Assembly (NCBI GenBank): GCA_028276215.1
Contig: JAPYWT010000187.1
Span: 1-5,554, forward strand
DNA length: 5,554 bases
Origin: Thermoflexus sp.
GTDB taxonomy: Bacteria > Chloroflexota > Anaerolineae > B4-G1 > DUEL01
Direction of reading: 5' to 3'
The translations under genes and the position numbers were made by a program. Under the pieces are notes generated by a model. The model worked only from the letters and a program-made list of their open reading frames with translations, had not been told where the DNA came from and searched no databases. Below are positions 1 to 2,836 of this stretch, one piece after another (position 1 is the first letter of the stretch; each line of letters starts with the position of its first letter).

Positions 1-2268
1 CCGGTCACCATCACCTTCGCGGACGACTACGTCATCACCCTCACATTGGGGTCCCTCCCATCCATCACCCGGGCCAACGTCCACATAGACGGCGACCGGA
101 ACGACGACGGGGTGCCGGATGTGGTCATCAACGGTCAGAACATCACCCAGACGGGCGCGGCGGGCCTCTTCATCAAGGCGGACGGCGCCCTCGTGGACGG
201 GCTGGAAGTGCGCAATATGACCTGCTCCGGCTGTTGGGGACTGGACACCTGGGGGAGTGACGGGGTCATCCGCAACTCCCGCTTCGTGAGCAACACCACG
301 GGCATCCTGCTGACCAGCGGCGCCTCCGGGAACCTCATCACCAACTGCCTGGTGGCCTGGAACCGGGACGACGGGATTCTCGTGTCGGCCCACTTCCTCA
401 CCGAGCCCACGAGGGTCGTCACCCCGGCCTACGGGAATACCATTGCGAACTCCTTCATCCTGAGCAACACCAACAAGGGCATCATCATCCAGCGGGGGGC
501 CCACGACAACATCGTTCAGAACAACCTCATCGCCGGGAACGGCTGCTACGGCCTGCACCTGCGCGGTGGGTACGATACCTCCACCGACGTTTTCGCCCCG
601 CCGACCGGCAACCAGATTCTGGGGAACGAGATTCGCGCCAACGGTGCCAGGTGCGCTCCCCAGGCCGCGGTGGTCAACGAACGCACCCACCAGCCCCCCG
701 GCGACCTGCCCACCCTCTCCGGCGGGTACGACAACCTCTTCGCCGGAAACGTCATCACCGCCAACAGCGGGATGGGGATTTACAACGTGGGCGCCTCGCC
801 CCTGATCACCGGCAACACCATCGCCAACCACACCTCCTACGGGGTCTACAACCTCCCGGACTTCGGCGGGACCTACAGCCCGGCCCAGGCCGGGGACGAC
901 ATCCTCTCCATCCCCATCCTGAAGAACAACACCCTCTTCGGCAACGGGACCTACGGCATCTACTCGCTGGACACGGCCCCGGTGGACCGCTACACGCTCC
1001 ACACGGACAACATCATCACCCAGACCGGCCTGGAGGTCCTCCAGGTCTGGTACGGCGCGGTGGAGGTGGTGACCGGGACCATCACCGACCCCGTCCCCAT
1101 CTCCTCCGGGATCAGCGCGCGCGTGGTCGCCAGCGGGACCGGCTGGCTGGTGGACCTCCCCGCCTACGCCCCGGCCGCCCCCTACTCCTCCGGCATCTGG
1201 GGCAAGAGCGGCATCACGTACCCGAACGTCAGCACCTGGGCCGCGATCCGGGAGTTTGAGGTCACCTCGGACGGCGCCCTGATCCGCCATCTCACCCACA
1301 CCGTCCAGGTCTACCTGCAGGGCGTCTACACCGGCACCGTCCGCTTCAGTTGGGACGGCCTGACCGCCACCGACCCCATTTCCGGCAACGTCCTCATCCC
1401 CCAGTGGGTCCAGACCGGCCCCTATGGCCGCTACCAGGTCGCCGAGGTCAACTTCACCTACGACGCCGACCAGGACACCATCCCCGACGTGGTAGAAGGG
1501 GGCAGCGACGTGGACAGCGACGGGGACAGCACGCCGGACTACCTGGACACCGACTCCGACGGCGACGGCATCCCCGATGCCGTGGAGGGCACCGGTGACG
1601 TGGACGGGGACGGCCTCCCCAACTACCTGGATGCCGACTCCGACGGCGACGGCATCCCCGATGCCAGCGAGGGCGCGGGTGACGTGGACGGGGACGGCAT
1701 CCCTAACTTCCTGGACCCCGACTCCGATGGCGACGGCATCCCCGATGCCAGCGAGGGCGCGGGTGACGTGGACGGGGACGGCCTCCCCAACTACCTGGAC
1801 CCCGACTCCGATGGCGACGGCATTCCCGATGCCAGCGAGGGCGCGGGTGACGTGGACGGGGACGGCATCCCTAACTTCCTGGACGCCGACTCCGACGGCG
1901 ACGGCATTCCGGATGCCGTGGAGGGTACCCGCGATACGGACAACGACGGCACCCCGGACTACCGGGACACCGACGACGACGGGGACGGTATTTCTACGGC
2001 GAACGAATACATCGCCGGTACCGACTACTTCTGCACCGATACCTCCCTGGACACCGACCGGGACGGCACGCCCAACTGTCGGGACAACGACGTGGACGGC
2101 GACGGCATCCCCAACTACCTGGACGGGGATTCCGATGGGGACGGAACGCCCGACGCGCAGGAGAACTACCACAACCCGAACCCGCCGCCATTCGGGCACA
2201 GCGACGTCCCGGCCTGGATTGATCCGGTCTACCGCCTCTACCTGCCCATCGTGCTGCGGAACCGTTGA
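1..2268 (+). CDS. Secreted beta-helix / TSP3-repeat surface protein, 5' end outside window
   Basis: The frame is open from base 1 to TGA at 2266-2268 (755 residues visible). A TTG at 46 could be read as a start but has no Shine-Dalgarno, and the protein-like frame continues upstream of it, so I treat the gene as 5'-truncated. Residues 1 to about 345 show the repeating G-N-x-I / N-N-x-I / G-I-x-L pattern, in rungs of roughly 20-24 residues, of a right-handed parallel beta-helix (NosD/pectate-lyase-like fold). I see no identifiable catalytic residues. Residues about 346-487 are beta-rich and unrecognised. Residues about 488-720 are DxDxDG repeats of thrombospondin type 3 type, expected to bind calcium and form a stiff stalk. 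The protein ends in YLPIVLRNR. The probable role is an extracellular adhesin or glycan-binding protein; no substrate can be named. Fold assignment is by pattern only. The signal peptide should lie upstream of the window. Confidence 0.93.
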   Translation, partial: PVTITFADDYVITLTLGSLPSITRANVHIDGDRNDDGVPDVVINGQNITQTGAAGLFIKADGALVDGLEVRNMTCSGCWGLDTWGSDGVIRNSRFVSNTTGILLTSGASGNLITNCLVAWNRDDGILVSAHFLTEPTRVVTPAYGNTIANSFILSNTNKGIIIQRGAHDNIVQNNLIAGNGCYGLHLRGGYDTSTDVFAPPTGNQILGNEIRANGARCAPQAAVVNERTHQPPGDLPTLSGGYDNLFAGNVITANSGMGIYNVGASPLITGNTIANHTSYGVYNLPDFGGTYSPAQAGDDILSIPILKNNTLFGNGTYGIYSLDTAPVDRYTLHTDNIITQTGLEVLQVWYGAVEVVTGTITDPVPISSGISARVVASGTGWLVDLPAYAPAAPYSSGIWGKSGITYPNVSTWAAIREFEVTSDGALIRHLTHTVQVYLQGVYTGTVRFSWDGLTATDPISGNVLIPQWVQTGPYGRYQVAEVNFTYDADQDTIPDVVEGGSDVDSDGDSTPDYLDTDSDGDGIPDAVEGTGDVDGDGLPNYLDADSDGDGIPDASEGAGDVDGDGIPNFLDPDSDGDGIPDASEGAGDVDGDGLPNYLDPDSDGDGIPDASEGAGDVDGDGIPNFLDADSDGDGIPDAVEGTRDTDNDGTPDYRDTDDDGDGISTANEYIAGTDYFCTDTSLDTDRDGTPNCRDNDVDGDGIPNYLDGDSDGDGTPDAQENYHNPNPPPFGHSDVPAWIDPVYRLYLPIVLRNR
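1552..1971 (+). repeat. Five 84-bp in-frame tandem repeats (TSP3-like calcium-binding units)
   Basis: Units begin at 1552, 1636, 1720, 1804 and 1888, exactly 84 bp (28 codons) apart. Each unit opens with DSDGDGIPD, and the first four carry DVDGDG about 15 residues later. A diverged 90-bp unit precedes them (1462-1551), and degenerate DxDGDG units follow to about 2160. The four central units alternate between a LPNYLD and an IPNFLD ending, so the array looks like a duplicated 168-bp dimer (1552-1719 and 1720-1887). The aspartates at alternate positions are the calcium ligands expected for thrombospondin type 3 repeats. Confidence 0.93.
2239..2265 (+). other. C-terminal YLPIVLRNR tail, possible sorting tag
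   Basis: The last nine residues of the first protein are YLPIVLRNR, directly after the calcium-repeat stalk and a short N/P-rich linker. From memory, tails of the form YLPLVLR plus a few residues recur at the extreme C-terminus of otherwise unrelated secreted Chloroflexota proteins, which would fit a sorting or anchoring tag. I know of no demonstrated function. The sequence is too short and too interrupted by charge to be a membrane anchor by itself. Confidence 0.55.
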
Positions 2269-2278
2269 TCCTGCAATG

Positions 2279-2362
2279 GGACACGGATGGACACAGATCA
2301 CACGGATTTGCACGGATTTTTATATCTGTGCCGACCCGTAAAATCTGTGTGAATCCGTGTCC
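2279..2362. repeat. 84-bp imperfect inverted-repeat element after the first gene
   Basis: The outer arms 2279-2298 (GGACACGGATGGACACAGAT) and 2343-2362 are inverted and match at 18 of 20 positions. The left half also holds four ACACGGAT-like words starting at 2281, 2291, 2300 and 2310, a spacing of 9-10 bp. The element starts 10 bases after the stop codon of the first gene and ends 17 bases before the -35 box of the next promoter. It could fold as a long hairpin in RNA from either strand. There is no T-run after the right arm, so I do not call it an intrinsic terminator. It resembles the REP/MITE-like ACACGGATTT repeats I recall from environmental bacterial genomes. Confidence 0.8.
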
Positions 2363-2379
2363 TGTTCCCGGTTTCAGAT

Positions 2380-2408
2380 TTGACAATTTTGCCAATTGGG
2401 TATATAGT
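2380..2408 (+). promoter_or_regulatory. Sigma-70-type promoter for the 112-residue gene
   Basis: TTGACA at 2380-2385 is a perfect -35 consensus. TATAGT at 2403-2408 is a five-of-six -10 box, and the spacer is exactly 17 bp. The spacer is unusually AT-rich for this window. Transcription should start near 2414-2416, giving a leader of only about 15 bases, which holds the Shine-Dalgarno. The spacer contains the palindrome CCAATTGG (2392-2399), and CAATT/AATTG half-sites (2384-2388, 2394-2398) overlap the -35 edge, so a repressor site is possible but unproven. Because no other promoter is evident before 2837, it may also drive the downstream DUF11 gene. Confidence 0.8.
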
Positions 2409-2417
2409 GTTCTTGCG

Positions 2418-2426
2418 AAGGAGGGG
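2418..2426 (+). promoter_or_regulatory. Strong Shine-Dalgarno setting the start at ATG 2431
   Basis: AAGGAGGGG at 2418-2426 lies 4 bases (7 from its AAGGAG core) before ATG 2431. This favours ATG 2431 over the in-frame TTG at 2380, which sits inside the promoter's -35 box and would precede the predicted transcript start. Confidence 0.88.
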
Positions 2427-2430
2427 CATC

Positions 2431-2769
2431 ATGGCCCGAAACCGCGCCGTGTACTGGCTGGCTGGGCTGGGAATCGCAGCGATTCTGCTGCTTATCGGCG
2501 GGATGACGACCGGACGGCCGGCCTTCGCCGGTTTCACCCCCACCCCGACGCCCACGGAGACTCCCACTCCCACCCCGACGCCGACGGCCACTCCCGTGCC
2601 CCCACCCCCTCCGCCACCGCCGCCTCCCCCTCCGCCGCCGACGGAAACCCCCACGCCGGCCCCCCTTCTGCCCGAGGTCGGCGGCATCGCTCCCTCCCCC
2701 TGGCCCTTCCTGGCCCTGGGCGCCGCCGCCCTCCTGGCCGGGTGGATGGTGAGGCGAAAACGCACGTAA
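2431..2769 (+). CDS. Small surface protein: signal peptide, Thr-Pro/polyproline rod, LPEVG sortase-like anchor
   Basis: A protein of 112 residues, ATG 2431 to TAA 2767-2769. Residues 1-33 are a signal peptide: basic start (R3, R5), hydrophobic core about L10-I22, and an AFA cleavage site before G34. Residues 36-55 are Thr-Pro dipeptide-rich, residues 57-70 are fourteen consecutive prolines, and a second short TP segment ends near P78. The C-terminus reads LPEVG (80-84), a hydrophobic segment (about W91-V107), then RRKRT. This is the layout of an LPXTG sorting signal, with Val in place of Thr. After export about 79 residues remain, with no globular domain, so the product is a rod or wall spacer, not an enzyme. 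The thirteen-plus proline codons are a mixture of CCC, CCA, CCT and CCG. It is probably co-transcribed with the gene 67 bases downstream. Covalent sortase anchoring is inferred; the segment could simply be a membrane anchor. Confidence 0.88.
   Translation: MARNRAVYWLAGLGIAAILLLIGGMTTGRPAFAGFTPTPTPTETPTPTPTPTATPVPPPPPPPPPPPPPPTETPTPAPLLPEVGGIAPSPWPFLALGAAALLAGWMVRRKRT
2599..2640 (+). repeat. Fourteen consecutive proline codons
   Basis: Codons 57-70 of the 112-residue protein are all proline and use all four synonymous codons in an irregular order, so this is not a simple slippage tract of one triplet. A run this long is expected to stall ribosomes and to depend on elongation factor P, which is established for polyproline in general. 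Confidence 0.95.
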
Positions 2770-2803
2770 TACGCAATACGTAAAACGTAATACGTAATAC
2801 GTG
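2764..2803 (+). repeat. ACGTAAT heptamer tandem array
   Basis: Five consecutive 7-bp units (ACGTAAT at 2764, ACGCAAT at 2771, ACGTAAA at 2778, ACGTAAT at 2785 and 2792) are followed by a partial ACGTG at 2799. The first unit supplies both the last sense codon (ACG) and the TAA stop of the 112-residue gene. The array fills more than half of the gap to the next gene. It is followed by two TTCCGNN words at 2804 and 2811, again 7 bp apart. Confidence 0.9.
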
Positions 2804-2822
2804 TTCCGGATTCCGTTGTCCT

Positions 2823-2830
2823 GAGAGGAG
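2823..2830 (+). promoter_or_regulatory. Shine-Dalgarno setting the start at ATG 2837
   Basis: GAGAGGAG at 2823-2830 ends 6 bases before ATG 2837. The codons that follow encode a convincing signal peptide, which together fix the start of the DUF11 gene. Confidence 0.85.
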
Positions 2831-2836
2831 ACGACC

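Noticed and set aside
651..1259. Plus-strand frame of 202 codons over the beta-helix
   Set aside because: It is Arg/His/Pro-rich and typical of an out-of-frame GC-rich shadow; the beta-helix frame explains the region.
1552..1971. CRISPR-like array because of the regular 84-bp spacing
   Set aside because: There are no unique spacers; the whole unit repeats, stays in frame and encodes calcium-binding motifs.
2206..2220. VPAWI near the end of the first protein as a fourth LPAWF copy
   Set aside because: Two of the five residues differ and the context is the end of the calcium repeats. The likeness to LPAWFD is noted, but one weak match is not enough.
1577..2341. Plus-strand frame of 254 codons rich in TWTGTASP-type repeats
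   Set aside because: This is the out-of-frame reading of the calcium-repeat array; the in-frame reading has DxDxDG ligands and a proper C-terminus.
2279..2362. Rho-independent terminator for the first gene
   Set aside because: The stem is long and imperfect with a large loop, and no T-run follows the right arm, so it fits a dispersed inverted repeat better.
2380..2430. TTG 2380 as start of the small surface-protein gene
   Set aside because: The codon lies in the -35 box, before the predicted transcript start, while ATG 2431 has a strong Shine-Dalgarno and gives a normal signal peptide.
2265..2783. Plus-strand frame overlapping the stop of the first gene
   Set aside because: It translates the inverted-repeat element and then runs out of frame through the small gene; no Shine-Dalgarno or protein-like features.
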